The position numbers were made by a program, and so were the translations under genes. From UBA10161 sp038891035 (GTDB taxonomy: Archaea > Micrarchaeota > Micrarchaeia > Anstonellales > Anstonellaceae), in contig JAWAEW010000002.1 of assembly GCA_038891035.1 (NCBI GenBank), positions 24,971 to 88,970 of the forward strand: a stretch of 64,000 bases of DNA, read 5' to 3'. Shown one piece after another: positions 51,000-59,963 of this stretch (the first letter of the stretch is position 1; each line of letters opens with the position of its first letter). Below the pieces are notes generated by a model, which made no database searches, was not told where the DNA came from, and was given only the letters and a program-made list of their open reading frames with translations.

Positions 51000-51386
51000 C
51001 TAGTAAATATATGCAATCAGCCTTCCTCCTATCCCTCTCTTTTTTGCTTCCGCATTTGTCATCAGACCTTGTGGGGTGGAAACAATGAAAAGCCCAAAAT
51101 TTGCGCCAGGCAAGTATTTTTGCTCCCATTCTGGCCATTCGGTCTTTTTTACTGCAAATCTTGGCTTTACTGCACCGCATTGGTTGATTCTCCCCAACAG
51201 CTTTATCTTGAAATAACCGCTTCTTCCGTCATCTACAAACTCAAAATCTCCAATAAAGCCTTCTTTTTGGAGTATCTTGAGCGTCTCGCGCACCAGCTTG
51301 CTTGGCTTGACCTCGCAGAATTGTTTTCCTGCCATTTCATGCGTCTTTATGCTGTTGAGGGCGTCAGCCAAAGGATCGTTTGCCAT
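51000..51386 (-). CDS. rps8: Ribosomal protein uS8
   Basis: 128 residues. DPLADALNSIKTHEMAGKQF, IKLLGRINQCGAVKPRFAVKK and the C-terminal NFGLFIVSTPQGLMTNAEAKK, full archaeal length. Confidence 0.97.
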   Translation of the reverse strand: MANDPLADALNSIKTHEMAGKQFCEVKPSKLVRETLKILQKEGFIGDFEFVDDGRSGYFKIKLLGRINQCGAVKPRFAVKKTEWPEWEQKYLPGANFGLFIVSTPQGLMTNAEAKKRGIGGRLIAYIY

Positions 51387-51398
51387 AAAATTACCTCT

Positions 51399-51569
51399 TT
51401 AATATTTCCTAAATCCTATTTCCTCACCTACTTCACGGAAACAGCGCCTGCATATGCGAAGCCCGTATGAGCGTATCAAGGCTCTTGCAGAACCGCAAAA
51501 CCTGCATTTGCGCAATCCCTTACCTTGAAATCTGAACTCTATTGGGATTTCCTTCTTCTTTTTACCCAT
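51399..51569 (-). CDS. rps14: Ribosomal protein uS14, zinc-binding form
   Basis: 56 residues from ATG 51569 (GGAGGAAGGAT upstream). GKGLRKCRFCGSARALIRSYG and LRICRRCFREVG give two C-x2-C zinc pairs. Confidence 0.95.
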   Translation of the reverse strand: MGKKKKEIPIEFRFQGKGLRKCRFCGSARALIRSYGLRICRRCFREVGEEIGFRKY

Positions 51570-51579
51570 ATCCTTCCTC

Positions 51580-52086
51580 CTATTGAACATTTATCCCAAA
51601 GGCTTTTTTGGCAAATTCTATCCCTTCCTCTTTGCTTATTCGGTGCTTTTTGCCTATTTTAGCAGAGCCTCTTCTTCTTTTGTTTACTCTAAATCCTCTT
51701 CTTTTGAGTGTGACGCAAACATCAAAACCCATTATCCCTATTTGCGGGTCATACTTTGCTCCAGGAAAATCGATGTATTCTGCAATTCCAAATGAGAAAT
51801 TGCCTTCCTTGTCAAAGCATCTTTTTGGAAGCGTCATTGCCTTTGCTTTGAGTGCCTTTTTGAGAAAATCAATTGCTTTTTGACCGCGCAAGGTTGTTTT
51901 TGTCCCTATCAGATCGCCTTTTTTTATCCTGAAGACCGGATTTCTGACTTTGGCCTTCGTTGGCACTGCCTTTGAGCCTGTTAGGCGTTCAAGCAACACT
52001 TTTGCATTTTCCAGTTCCTGCCCTCCTCTGCCTACCCCTATGTTGAGAGTAACTTTGTCAACCATGATTTCTTTCATTGGGTTCAT
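51580..52086 (-). CDS. rpl5: Ribosomal protein uL5
   Basis: 168 residues from ATG 52086 (GGTGAAAAA upstream). VDKVTLNIGVGRGGQELENAK, GTKTTLRGQKAIDFLKKAL and YDPQIGIMGFDVCVTLKRRGFR. Binds 5S rRNA. Confidence 0.96.
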   Translation of the reverse strand: MNPMKEIMVDKVTLNIGVGRGGQELENAKVLLERLTGSKAVPTKAKVRNPVFRIKKGDLIGTKTTLRGQKAIDFLKKALKAKAMTLPKRCFDKEGNFSFGIAEYIDFPGAKYDPQIGIMGFDVCVTLKRRGFRVNKRRRGSAKIGKKHRISKEEGIEFAKKAFGINVQ

Positions 52087-52096
52087 TTTTTCACCA

Positions 52097-52795
52097 TCAG
52101 AATTTATCATCAATGACGAACAAATATTTCATCAGCGTAACAAATGGGCCGCTTTCTGATGAAAGCATTGCCTCTGTTTCATGCGAGCCTGGCCTTTGGA
52201 TCTCTTTTTCCAGAGTAGCAATTTGGCCTTTGTGCCTGCCATGAGTGATAAGGCAACGGGCACCTGACTGCAATTTAATGTGCGAAATCAGCTTAAAGTC
52301 TGGAACCGAAAGGACGCACGTGTCACCTCTCTTTATGTTGTTGTCTCCTAAGAAAGTCCTGCCGTCATGAAGAGCAATTTGTACCTTGCCTTTCTTTATT
52401 ATAGTTTTTCCTACTACTTTGAAATACTTTCTTGAAGCCTCTTGTGCAGTTATTTCCTTTGGGAATAGGTACTTTCCTGAAAGTGACATTCTGTAATATT
52501 TGTTTTCTGATGGGACAAAAAGAATGTCCATCAACCCGACTGAAAACTTTATGTCTTTGACTTTTTTGCCATCTACCAGCAAACCGCCCGAATTCAAAAT
52601 CTTTTTGGCTTCTTTGGTGTTTGAGGCCAGCCCAAGCACTTCCTTCAAAAGTGTTCCTGCTGCGATGCTTTCGCTTTTTTTATGCTTTCCAGGATTTGGG
52701 GTAATTACCCACTTGAATTTTTTCCTACTTTTGACACCTACCTCTTTTGGAGCGCAGATGCGCACAAGGTGGTGAGAACCTCCTTTTTTGCTCAT
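52097..52795 (-). CDS. rps4e: Ribosomal protein eS4
   Basis: 232 residues. KFKWVITPNPGKHKKSESI, an S4-type RNA-binding segment (LNSGGLLVDGKKVKDIKFSVG), and a KOW motif near 175-200 (GARCLITHGRHKGQIATLE). Typical archaeal spc position between uL24 and uL5. Confidence 0.96.
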   Translation of the reverse strand: MSKKGGSHHLVRICAPKEVGVKSRKKFKWVITPNPGKHKKSESIAAGTLLKEVLGLASNTKEAKKILNSGGLLVDGKKVKDIKFSVGLMDILFVPSENKYYRMSLSGKYLFPKEITAQEASRKYFKVVGKTIIKKGKVQIALHDGRTFLGDNNIKRGDTCVLSVPDFKLISHIKLQSGARCLITHGRHKGQIATLEKEIQRPGSHETEAMLSSESGPFVTLMKYLFVIDDKF

Positions 52796-52799
52796 ACTA

Positions 52800-53165
52800 T
52801 CACTTCTTTGCAGACCTCTGTATCATTTCCAGCCTATCTTTTGTGAACTCCCCGTCTAAGATAAGCAAATTTGATGGATCGACTGGGAAGGGCTTTTCTA
52901 CTCCTTTTGAATTTTTTCGAGTTGCTCCTTCTACATATACCTTGAGTCTGGACAACTCCACACGTAGCACTTTTCCAATATGACCCTTTTTCTCTCCCCT
53001 CATAATCTTAACTTTGTCACCTTTATGCACAGGGGCACTTCTTCTTGCAGTGCCAAGCTTTTGCCTCAGCTCTTTGCTTAAGTGTGCAGCAACCATTTTC
53101 TTTCTGAGGTGAAGTGGCGCACGCATGCGGAATTTGCGCTGCTTTCTTGGCTGCTTGGATACCAT
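52800..53165 (-). CDS. rpl24: Ribosomal protein uL24
   Basis: 121 residues from ATG 53165. Basic PRKQRKFRMRAPLHLRKKMV start, then KOW domain KVKIMRGEKKGHIGKVLRVE. Confidence 0.95.
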   Translation of the reverse strand: MVSKQPRKQRKFRMRAPLHLRKKMVAAHLSKELRQKLGTARRSAPVHKGDKVKIMRGEKKGHIGKVLRVELSRLKVYVEGATRKNSKGVEKPFPVDPSNLLILDGEFTKDRLEMIQRSAKK

Positions 53166-53177
53166 CAAAACCACTCC

Positions 53178-53576
53178 TTAAACTAAAGCCGCAGCTATTG
53201 CGGCAACTTTTGGGAACCTGGAGGCAACTTCTCTTGCAATCACTCCTTTTATTTCTGTCCCGACAGGAAGCCCTTGGTCATCTATTATAACACAGGCGTT
53301 GTCCTCAAATGAAATCCGAAGCCCGTTTGGCCGTCTGAAAGGTTGCTTTTGTCTGACTATTACTGCCTTGAGAACTTTCTTTTTCATGGATGATGTGCCT
53401 TTTTTAACAGCAACTACTACAACGTCACCGACGCCCACTTTAGGATATCTTGCACGCTTTGCCTTTGCACCTTTCACACCTATTATTTCAACTATCTTTG
53501 CTCCAGAATTATCGGTGCAGACTAGCTGTGAGCCGGTCTGCAATGCTTTTGTAATTTTGCTTCCCAGACCCTTCAT
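53178..53576 (-). CDS. rpl14: Ribosomal protein uL14
   Basis: 132 residues. LVCTDNSGAKIVEIIGVKG, YPKVGVGDVVVVAVKKGT and RPNGLRISFEDNACVIID, the standard uL14 fold. Overlaps the uS17 end by 4 bases. Confidence 0.97.
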   Translation of the reverse strand: MKGLGSKITKALQTGSQLVCTDNSGAKIVEIIGVKGAKAKRARYPKVGVGDVVVVAVKKGTSSMKKKVLKAVIVRQKQPFRRPNGLRISFEDNACVIIDDQGLPVGTEIKGVIAREVASRFPKVAAIAAALV

Positions 53577-53968
53577 TGTACCACTTCTTTATTAGGAAGC
53601 TCTTCGCGCTTTACCTCTGCTTTTCTTAGCCTTTCTGCTTCCTCTTCTAGTGCTTTCCCGCCTTTCTTCTCGATTACGACCTCGCCCTCTGCCTTTTTGA
53701 TGATCTTTGTAACAATCCATGCCTTTGTTTTGGAAATCTTGCGGCATTCCGCAATTTCAACTATGTCTCCTAGTTTAGCTCCGATTGAATCTGGATTGTG
53801 CGCGGGTATCCTTGATTTGGAGCGAGCATATCTTTTGTATTTTGGAAAGTACTCTAAAGTGTCCATCTCCACGATTACCGTCTTTTTTGCCCTATCTGAA
53901 ACTACTTTGCCTACTTTTATGTGACCTCTTGCAACGATAGGACCTTTCCTATTTGAATCGATTGCCAT
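53573..53968 (-). CDS. rps17: Ribosomal protein uS17
   Basis: 131 residues with a charged C-terminal extension of about 40 (Glu/Lys-rich). VVSDRAKKTVIVEMDTLEYF, YARSKSRIPAHNPDSIGAKLG in part, IVEIAECRKISKTKAWIV. Confidence 0.95.
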   Translation of the reverse strand: MAIDSNRKGPIVARGHIKVGKVVSDRAKKTVIVEMDTLEYFPKYKRYARSKSRIPAHNPDSIGAKLGDIVEIAECRKISKTKAWIVTKIIKKAEGEVVIEKKGGKALEEEAERLRKAEVKREELPNKEVVQ

Positions 53969-53977
53969 ATATACACC

Positions 53978-54265
53978 TTATCTTGCTTTCTTTGGCCTGT
54001 CATAAGGCCGAAATGCAATCCTTTCTCCCTCCAAAATGGCAGATCCGCCATCAGGCAAGCTGAACATGAATTTGCAGCCTTTTTTTGGAACCATCTTTTC
54101 TTTTCCCTCTTTGCTTTTCAGCACCAGCATGTTCTTTGTTTCATCTACCACCAGCCCTTCCAGACCGCAGAATGGCTCAGAAATGCTGGATACTACTTTT
54201 GCTTTGAGACCTATCAACTCATGTAACGCAATATTTTGCGCTGTAATCGGCAAATAACCACCCAT
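53978..54265 (-). CDS. rnp1: RNase P protein component 1 (Rpp29/Pop4)
   Basis: 95 residues, Sm-like barrel. LPITAQNIALHELIGLKAKVV, GLEGLVVDETKNMLVLKSKEG and the ending AILEGERIAFRPYDRPKKAR (in part) match archaeal Rpp29. Helps RNase P trim tRNA 5' ends. Usual position between aIF1 and uS17. One base shared with the aIF1 stop. Confidence 0.94.
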   Translation of the reverse strand: MGGYLPITAQNIALHELIGLKAKVVSSISEPFCGLEGLVVDETKNMLVLKSKEGKEKMVPKKGCKFMFSLPDGGSAILEGERIAFRPYDRPKKAR

Positions 54266-54582
54266 TACTGCAATCCTTCAAGGACTGTAATGCTCTCTTC
54301 GGGGTAACCACTTTCCACCAGCAATTTTTTGATTTGCTTGGTGTGATCCCCTTGCAATATTATCATGCCATCCTTGACGGTCCCACCGCATGCGCGCTTT
54401 TGCTTGAGTTCTCGGCCGGTCTGTTCAAGTTTTGAAGGGTCAATCCCTTCAATTATGGTAACCAGCTTTTTGAATTTCTTTTTCGTAGCATACACGCGTA
54501 TGCGCTGTGTGCCTTCTTTTTCCAAGATGTCACACGAGCATATTTCCTTTATCAGACCGCATTTTTGGCATATATCAGGCAA
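54265..54582 (-). CDS. Translation initiation factor aIF1 (SUI1)
   Basis: 105 residues. N-terminal CQKCGLIKEICSCDI zinc-like motif, then SUI1 core KKLVTIIEGIDP, LKQKRACGGTVKDGMIILQG and HTKQIKKLLVESGYPE. Guards start-codon fidelity. The first 8 bases overlap uL29. Confidence 0.95.
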   Translation of the reverse strand: MPDICQKCGLIKEICSCDILEKEGTQRIRVYATKKKFKKLVTIIEGIDPSKLEQTGRELKQKRACGGTVKDGMIILQGDHTKQIKKLLVESGYPEESITVLEGLQ

Positions 54583-54832
54583 CCGTTTTCACCTCTTTTT
54601 GCTCCGCAGTAGCTTCTGCGGGCTTTTTTAATCCAAGCTTTCTTTCGTGCAATATTGTCAAAATCCTTGCTATGGCAAGCTTCAACTGGCGCACTTTGCC
54701 GGGATTTGATGATCTGCCTCCAGCAGCAATCACCCCGCGCTCTGCATTCAGCTCTTTTCGAAACTGGAAAAGCTTCTGGGAAAGCTCTGCATCAGACAAT
54801 GTACGCAAGTTCGATTTGCGGATGATTGCCAT
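54575..54832 (-). CDS. rpl29: Ribosomal protein uL29
   Basis: 85 residues. LRTLSDAELSQKLFQFRKEL, then KVRQLKLAIARILTILHERK, the two-helix uL29, with an Ala/Glu/Lys tail. Confidence 0.94.
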   Translation of the reverse strand: MAIIRKSNLRTLSDAELSQKLFQFRKELNAERGVIAAGGRSSNPGKVRQLKLAIARILTILHERKLGLKKPAEATAEQKEVKTVA

Positions 54833-54834
54833 AG

Positions 54835-55551
54835 TTATTTCCTCCTTATTCTTTTTCTGTCAGGCTCATCTTGGTCATCAACCGGCTCGTTTGGTGTGGA
54901 AGCAGTGATGTCCTCTGCTGATTCTATCACTTTTGCTATTTGAATCTTTGCTGATGGATCTTTGTCTGGGAAGACTGTGCCCGGAGGCACTATCCTTACT
55001 AAAACTCCAATTGCTCCGGATTTAGGATAGGCAGTGACATGGGCTTCTCTGACTTGCCTTGAAGGCTCGCCTGCTTTTGGAATATAGCCTGCCATTACAC
55101 GGAAAGATTTGCTTCTGCCCCCTTTTGCTGCAATCTTGCCTGAGGCTACAATTTCTGCACCAAGTGCGCCTGCTCTCATTATATCACGCAATCCAGCGTG
55201 CAAAATTGCTCGGATTTTCTTGCCCATTTCAATATATCTGCAGATTTTCTTTGCCACCAGCCTTGGCTCTAAGTTTTGGTTTGCGGATTCCAGCACAGAA
55301 ATTTGCGGGTTGTCAATATCGAATTCTTTTTGGATAGTTTCGGTCAGATCCTGAATAGACCTTCCTTTCTTCCCTATTACTCTGCCCGGATTAGTGACCT
55401 CCACTGCAATTCGGGTCACCATTGGAGTGCGCTGAATTGCTACCCGTGAAAACCCTGCTCGGTCTAGTTCTGCCTCTAGGAACTTAGAGACTCGGTAGCG
55501 TGTAATTGCATCCTCAATAAATTTTTCTTCTGCTTTGATTTTCTCTGCCAT
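54835..55551 (-). CDS. rps3: Ribosomal protein uS3
   Basis: 238 residues from ATG 55551 (GTGAATTT upstream); a longer frame would overlap uL22. KH domain GRVIGKKGRSIQDLTETIQKE (in part), C-terminal domain with GAEIVASGKIAAKGGRSKSF and VRIVPPGTVFPDK. Acidic tail. Confidence 0.97.
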   Translation of the reverse strand: MAEKIKAEEKFIEDAITRYRVSKFLEAELDRAGFSRVAIQRTPMVTRIAVEVTNPGRVIGKKGRSIQDLTETIQKEFDIDNPQISVLESANQNLEPRLVAKKICRYIEMGKKIRAILHAGLRDIMRAGALGAEIVASGKIAAKGGRSKSFRVMAGYIPKAGEPSRQVREAHVTAYPKSGAIGVLVRIVPPGTVFPDKDPSAKIQIAKVIESAEDITASTPNEPVDDQDEPDRKRIRRK

Positions 55552-55555
55552 AAAT

Positions 55556-56077
55556 TCACGCCTTTGCCTGCTTGGCTTGCTCATTCTGGTGCGCCTTCTG
55601 CTCAGCGGCTGGCTGGTTTGCCAAGGACTGTGGTGGCTGCTGGATTTCTTCCAGCACTACCTCGACAAATGCAGTCTCGTAGTCTTGGCGTATTCGCCTG
55701 CCCTTTGGAGAAAGGCGCGGATAAATATGCTGTTTGTTTGCCATGATATGAGCAATCTTGGTTGCCCCAAGTCCAAGCTTAGAAGCATTGGCAGCTGCAT
55801 TTTGGACCACCTGAAGCACTAGCCTTGCAGACTTTATTGGCCAGCCTCCTTTCCTGCCTCCAAGCTCCTTTCGGTGACCTTTTCCATGATTGAATTTTGG
55901 ATATGGAACTGCAACTTGCCCTGCGGCCGCAAGCTCTAGAAACTCAAGTGCATCTTCTGTTGGGAGGCCGCGCACGCTGCTGCATACGTTACACAAATCC
56001 TTATATGAGGCATTAAGATTTCTGGCAACAGCACGGGCAAATCGGACATTTTCTTTTGGACAGTATGCATAAGCCAT
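55556..56077 (-). CDS. rpl22: Ribosomal protein uL22
   Basis: 173 residues. ENVRFARAVARNLNASYKDLC, FNHGKGHRKELGGRKGGWPIKSA (in part), HIYPRLSPKGRRIRQDYETA. A Gln/Ala-rich C-terminal extension of about 25 is unusual, like that on uS11. Confidence 0.95.
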   Translation of the reverse strand: MAYAYCPKENVRFARAVARNLNASYKDLCNVCSSVRGLPTEDALEFLELAAAGQVAVPYPKFNHGKGHRKELGGRKGGWPIKSARLVLQVVQNAAANASKLGLGATKIAHIMANKQHIYPRLSPKGRRIRQDYETAFVEVVLEEIQQPPQSLANQPAAEQKAHQNEQAKQAKA

Positions 56078-56081
56078 ATTC

Positions 56082-56489
56082 TCACTTTAGGGGGATGAAC
56101 TTGGAACCTCTGGTTGCGCCTACTCCTGGACCGGAGTGGATAACTCTGCCTGTTGTGTGAGAAAAATCACCCAGCCTATAGCCAATCTTGTCAATAGTGA
56201 TATGTACATTTTTCCATTCCTTTCCATTGTGCACTGCAAATGTGAGACCAAGCCACTGAGGAATAATGACTGCTTCGCGGATATGTGTCCTTATGATTTT
56301 GGAAGGATTCTTTGCTTTTATTTCTTCGACCTTCTTCATGAACTTGCGTAAGATGAAATTTCTGTTTTCCATTGCACGCTTAACTGCCCTTCTTGCTCTG
56401 GAAGTAAGCAGGGGCAAAAATTCCTCTAAGCTCATGGAAGAAAGCTCGTCCTTTTCCTTTCCCCGGTATTTATTTACTCTCGGCATCAT
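56082..56489 (-). CDS. rps19: Ribosomal protein uS19
   Basis: 135 residues. PLLTSRARRAVKRAMENRN, IRTHIREAVIIPQWLGLTFAVHNGKEW (in part) and the C-terminal GVGATRGSKFIPLK. Starts at one of two adjacent ATGs overlapping the uL2 stop. Confidence 0.97.
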   Translation of the reverse strand: MMPRVNKYRGKEKDELSSMSLEEFLPLLTSRARRAVKRAMENRNFILRKFMKKVEEIKAKNPSKIIRTHIREAVIIPQWLGLTFAVHNGKEWKNVHITIDKIGYRLGDFSHTTGRVIHSGPGVGATRGSKFIPLK

Positions 56490-57253
56490 GATCCCTCTTT
56501 GGTATCATCCATCTTTTGCTCTTCAATATGGGCCTTCTTGCGCCCAACGCTTCTTGCGGCGATATGTCCAACTTTCCTACCAGGAGGTGCATTTCTTGAA
56601 GTCATACTGCTTCTTCCTTTATGGTGCTGCTTGCCACCGAACGGATGATTGTAAGCAGCCATATGCACTCCGCGGTTGACTGGCCATCTTCTATTTTGAG
56701 CATGCTTTTTGTAGAAGTTTGCGCCCGCTTTCATAAGAGGCTTTTCAAGTTTCCCGCCGCCGCAAATTACTCCTATCTGTGCCCTGCATGCGCCGTTTAG
56801 TGCAATGGTGTGTCTGCTTGGAAGCTTGACATATACGGTATCTTTTTCTTTTGAGACCACTGTTGCATATGAGCCTGGGGTTCGCACTAGTTTTCCTCCA
56901 TCCCCTGGAACCATCTCAAGGTTGAAAATCGGGGCTCCTTCAGGAATGCGCAAGAGTGGCAAGCAATTTCCAAGCCCTATCTTTGCCTCTGCGCCGCTTA
57001 AAATTTCCTGCCCAACAAATGCCCCCTCTGGCGCAAGCATGTGCAAAACAATTCCATCTTCAAATTCTACTTCCATCAAAAGAGCTCCTCGTGCAGGGTC
57101 ATCCACAAACTGCCTCACCTGCCCACGCACAAATGCTGTTTTCTCTTTTTCATCATACTTTCTGAACTGAAGGTCTGTCTTGTAGCGATGAGAAGGCGCT
57201 CGATATGCCACCGAGCCTTTGCCCCTCCTTTGCTGCTTTAGCAATTTGCCCAT
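56486..57253 (-). CDS. rpl2: Ribosomal protein uL2
   Basis: 255 residues. GKGSVAYRAPSHRYKTDLQFR, GGGKLEKPLMKAGANFYKKHA and the peptidyl-transferase-near VNRGVHMAAYNHPFGGKQHH (in part). Archaeal length. Confidence 0.97.
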   Translation of the reverse strand: MGKLLKQQRRGKGSVAYRAPSHRYKTDLQFRKYDEKEKTAFVRGQVRQFVDDPARGALLMEVEFEDGIVLHMLAPEGAFVGQEILSGAEAKIGLGNCLPLLRIPEGAPIFNLEMVPGDGGKLVRTPGSYATVVSKEKDTVYVKLPSRHTIALNGACRAQIGVICGGGKLEKPLMKAGANFYKKHAQNRRWPVNRGVHMAAYNHPFGGKQHHKGRSSMTSRNAPPGRKVGHIAARSVGRKKAHIEEQKMDDTKEGS

Positions 57254-57262
57254 TTTTGCACC

Positions 57263-57514
57263 TCAAACAATCTTCAGCTTTGCGGCAATATCATCTGCCT
57301 TGTATTCCTTTGCAAGCTTTACATAAGCTCTCTTTTTGCCAACCGGCGTGATTAGAGTGCGCACTGATGCCACTTTCACCTCGAACATTTCTTCAACATC
57401 CTTTTTTATCTGCTGTTTGGTTGCATTCTTTTCTACCACAAAGGTAAGTGTATTTTGGAATTCTATTAAGCCAACGGCCTTTTCATTTGTTATCGGATAA
57501 AGTATGCAACTCAT
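57263..57514 (-). CDS. rpl23: Ribosomal protein uL23
   Basis: 83 residues from ATG 57514 (GTGATGGTT upstream). YPITNEKAVGLIEFQNTLTF, VASVRTLITPVGKKRAYVKL; sits at the tunnel exit next to SecY docking. Confidence 0.96.
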   Translation of the reverse strand: MSCILYPITNEKAVGLIEFQNTLTFVVEKNATKQQIKKDVEEMFEVKVASVRTLITPVGKKRAYVKLAKEYKADDIAAKLKIV

Positions 57515-57519
57515 AACCA

Positions 57520-58311
57520 TCACAATCCCGAGATTTCTTTAAGTGCGCTTTGAGTATAGATTGCAAGCCTTCCTGGCTTTGCACCAGGAGCAAGCAATTC
57601 AACTTTAAGCCCGGAAGCTGCAACCACATCAATTCCAGGTATATTCCTTGCCGCCAACACTACCGGAGAGTCTGCTTTCGAAACTGCAATTATTGCAGAT
57701 TTTGGATAGGTCTTTCCCCCTTTTCTTGCTCGCACTCCAACACGCTGGCGTGGTGCTTTTGCCCTTTCAAGGTCTTGTGGAATAATCGAAGACAAAAACT
57801 TTTGCACTTCAGAAGTCTTGGAAATAGCCTCAAACGAATCCTCCACTATGATTGGAAGATGGACAAGAGAATCTGGAAGACGATGCCCGCGAGCCACAAC
57901 AAGCTGGCGCTTTGCTGTAGCAGCAATCGCACTTCGAAGGGCAGCTTTATACTCCTTTTTGTTGATTTTTTCTACGATTTTTTCTTCTACTCGTGGTGGA
58001 TGCGCTCTGCGCCCTTTGACTGCAGAAGGAATTCGTTTTACTCTTCCAAGTCGTCCTTTTGGAAGTACCTCACGCGGCCTGATTGCAATTCCCCGGTTTT
58101 TGCCAGAGCCAAAGTCGCCTTTCCTTCCGCGGTATCTTGCAGATGTCTCCATCCCTGCCCATTTGTAGTTCCCTTTTGGCTGATAGCGCTTGGTCTGATC
58201 AGAAATTGCAGCTCTGGAGATTAGCTCGAAATTTACCTCTGTAGAAAAGACTTCTGGAAGCTCCACTTCTCCAGCAATCTTCCCGTCAATCGAATAAAGA
58301 TTTGACCTCAT
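57520..58311 (-). CDS. rpl4: Ribosomal protein uL4
   Basis: 263 residues from ATG 58311 (GTGATGTTT upstream). RGRKGDFGSGKNRGIAIRPRE, GRRAHPPRVEEKIVEKINKKE and the C-terminal LKVELLAPGAKPGRLAIYTQS. Confidence 0.96.
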   Translation of the reverse strand: MRSNLYSIDGKIAGEVELPEVFSTEVNFELISRAAISDQTKRYQPKGNYKWAGMETSARYRGRKGDFGSGKNRGIAIRPREVLPKGRLGRVKRIPSAVKGRRAHPPRVEEKIVEKINKKEYKAALRSAIAATAKRQLVVARGHRLPDSLVHLPIIVEDSFEAISKTSEVQKFLSSIIPQDLERAKAPRQRVGVRARKGGKTYPKSAIIAVSKADSPVVLAARNIPGIDVVAASGLKVELLAPGAKPGRLAIYTQSALKEISGL

Positions 58312-58316
58312 AAACA

Positions 58317-59261
58317 TCACTGCTTAGATGCAAGCGAAATGAATGTGATCTGGGGCTGTTTTAGATGAACCGGTGCCCTCACTGCCTTTCTAAATCTTAT
58401 AAGCCTTTTTTGAGGGCCGGCTAAGCTTCCCTTAATCAGCATATATTCAGTCTTAATTACGCCGTAGTGTGGAAAACCACCTGCAACGGCCATCTCTGAG
58501 CCTGGTCCGATCTTCATTATGCGTTTGTTAAGCTCTGTCCTTTTATGATAACCCATTTGGCCAGGCATTGGAACAGTATATTGAACATAGGCAGGATGCC
58601 AGGGGCCTAAAGTTCCGATGTGCCTGCGCTTGCCTGTTGCCTTGCGCCTCTGTTGTGCTGTCCCAAACCTCTTGATAGTTCCTTGCCAGCCTTTGCCTTT
58701 GGTGATTGCAATAGCATCCAAAAATTCTCCGGGTTTGAACACTTCTGAAACCTTTACTTCTTTGCCAAGTAAAGAAAGCGCATATTCTAGCTTTTCTGCG
58801 CAGTCTTTTCCTCCAACTGCAATTTCCATTCTTTCAGGGGTTTTTTTCCCTATTCCTGTAAGGAATGGGCGAGTATATGCCAAAACAAACACATGATCAA
58901 CATCAGAAGCAGAAAATTGGTTGTCTTTTTTCTTCTTAATTCCAAGAGGTTTGAGCACCTTTTCATCAGAACAGAGTATATCTCCAATTGGTTGCCCATT
59001 TTTATATCCTCGAACTCCATAAATTGTCATAGGTGGGCATTCCACCACAGTGGCAGATGCAAAGACTTCATTCCCCTTGTTTGGAGATTCTGAGTCATCT
59101 ATAAATAGAACATGAGTCATTCCTGCCTTGTAGCCTGCAAATCCAAGCAGCCTCTTTTCTTGCGAGGCAGGCCAGAAATTAACTGATGGAACCTGACTGT
59201 CAGCACGCTTGCGCGGCCTGAATGCAATCGAACCTTTTTTGTGACCTGAGCGCTTTCCCAT
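58317..59261 (-). CDS. rpl3: Ribosomal protein uL3
   Basis: 314 residues from the ATG at 59261; a longer frame to 59345 lacks support and lies past the promoter region. GKRSGHKKGSIAFRPRKRA start, FAGYKAGMTHV, KGKGWQGTIKRFGTAQQRRKATG (in part), PWHPAYVQYTVPMPGQMGY. First gene of the super-operon. Confidence 0.96.
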   Translation of the reverse strand: MGKRSGHKKGSIAFRPRKRADSQVPSVNFWPASQEKRLLGFAGYKAGMTHVLFIDDSESPNKGNEVFASATVVECPPMTIYGVRGYKNGQPIGDILCSDEKVLKPLGIKKKKDNQFSASDVDHVFVLAYTRPFLTGIGKKTPERMEIAVGGKDCAEKLEYALSLLGKEVKVSEVFKPGEFLDAIAITKGKGWQGTIKRFGTAQQRRKATGKRRHIGTLGPWHPAYVQYTVPMPGQMGYHKRTELNKRIMKIGPGSEMAVAGGFPHYGVIKTEYMLIKGSLAGPQKRLIRFRKAVRAPVHLKQPQITFISLASKQ

Positions 59262-59387
59262 TAAAACCCCTAAACTTGCGCATACTGCGCAAATGATTCG
59301 CAACGCTTCTTTCCCTCTCAATGGAGGGGTGGTTGCGAGTGTCATCTTACATTATATGTAAGAAGTGCGGTTGATATATGAGACAAG

Positions 59388-59397
59388 TATTTATAAA
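59388..59397. promoter_or_regulatory. TATA box between uL3 and a secreted-protein gene
   Basis: TATTTATAAA reads as a TATA box on both strands. It is about 57 bases before the plus-strand ATG at 59454. For uL3 (minus) a second candidate, TACATATAAT at 59351-59360, is closer. Confidence 0.5.
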
Positions 59398-59453
59398 CAT
59401 TCCGCTTTTGACTCAAGCCCAACCTTTTTATTTTATCAACAAGAAAGGACTTT

Positions 59454-59912
59454 ATGCGCCCATATATATTTGCATTTGGTTTACTACTTTGTGCATGCTT
59501 GACATTTGGCCAACACGAATCACTAGAATGGAACGCAGAGGAAATGCTTACATACTATCAGGTAAACATCGACTACAAAGTGCCAAAAAGTGCTAAGATG
59601 CTTATTGGAAGTGAGCGCATAAACGTATATGTAAAAGGATATATTATTGGCATACAGACTAAAAGAGGCGAGATCCAACATTTTGGCTTTGGGGCGCTTG
59701 AAAATCCCACCATTGTGGTTTTTATAAGCGATAGAGCTTACGAAGATATCAAAAACCGAAAAATAGGGGTGCTGAAAGCCATAGATTTAGGGGAAATAAG
59801 AATAGAGGGCAAGACCTTGCTTTCTTCACTGAAGATAGAGGCAGCAAAAAGAATATACGCTGCTGCTGGCGGTGATGCACTTTTTTTGGGCAAAAAAGCA
59901 ACGCCAAGCTGA
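59454..59912 (+). CDS. Small secreted protein of unknown function
   Basis: 152 residues. Signal peptide 1-20 (YIFAFGLLLCACLTFG) with a Cys that could be a lipobox-like site. The rest alternates beta strands and helices (INVYVKGYIIGIQT, NPTIVVFISDRAYEDI, EIRIEGKTLLSSLKIEAAKRI) in an order reminiscent of SCP2-like lipid-binding folds; this is only a fold guess. AAGGACTTT precedes the ATG. Between uL3 and EF-2, opposite strand. Confidence 0.6.
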   Translation: MRPYIFAFGLLLCACLTFGQHESLEWNAEEMLTYYQVNIDYKVPKSAKMLIGSERINVYVKGYIIGIQTKRGEIQHFGFGALENPTIVVFISDRAYEDIKNRKIGVLKAIDLGEIRIEGKTLLSSLKIEAAKRIYAAAGGDALFLGKKATPS

Positions 59913-59963
59913 CAAGCTGAGGAATCGTTCCGGCAGGCCTGATGGAGGCCAAAAAGTGAGTGG

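Noticed and set aside
59262..59345. A 28-codon N-terminal extension of uL3
   Set aside because: No ribosome binding site, composition unlike uL3, and it reaches back towards the promoter region; the ATG at 59261 gives the conserved start.
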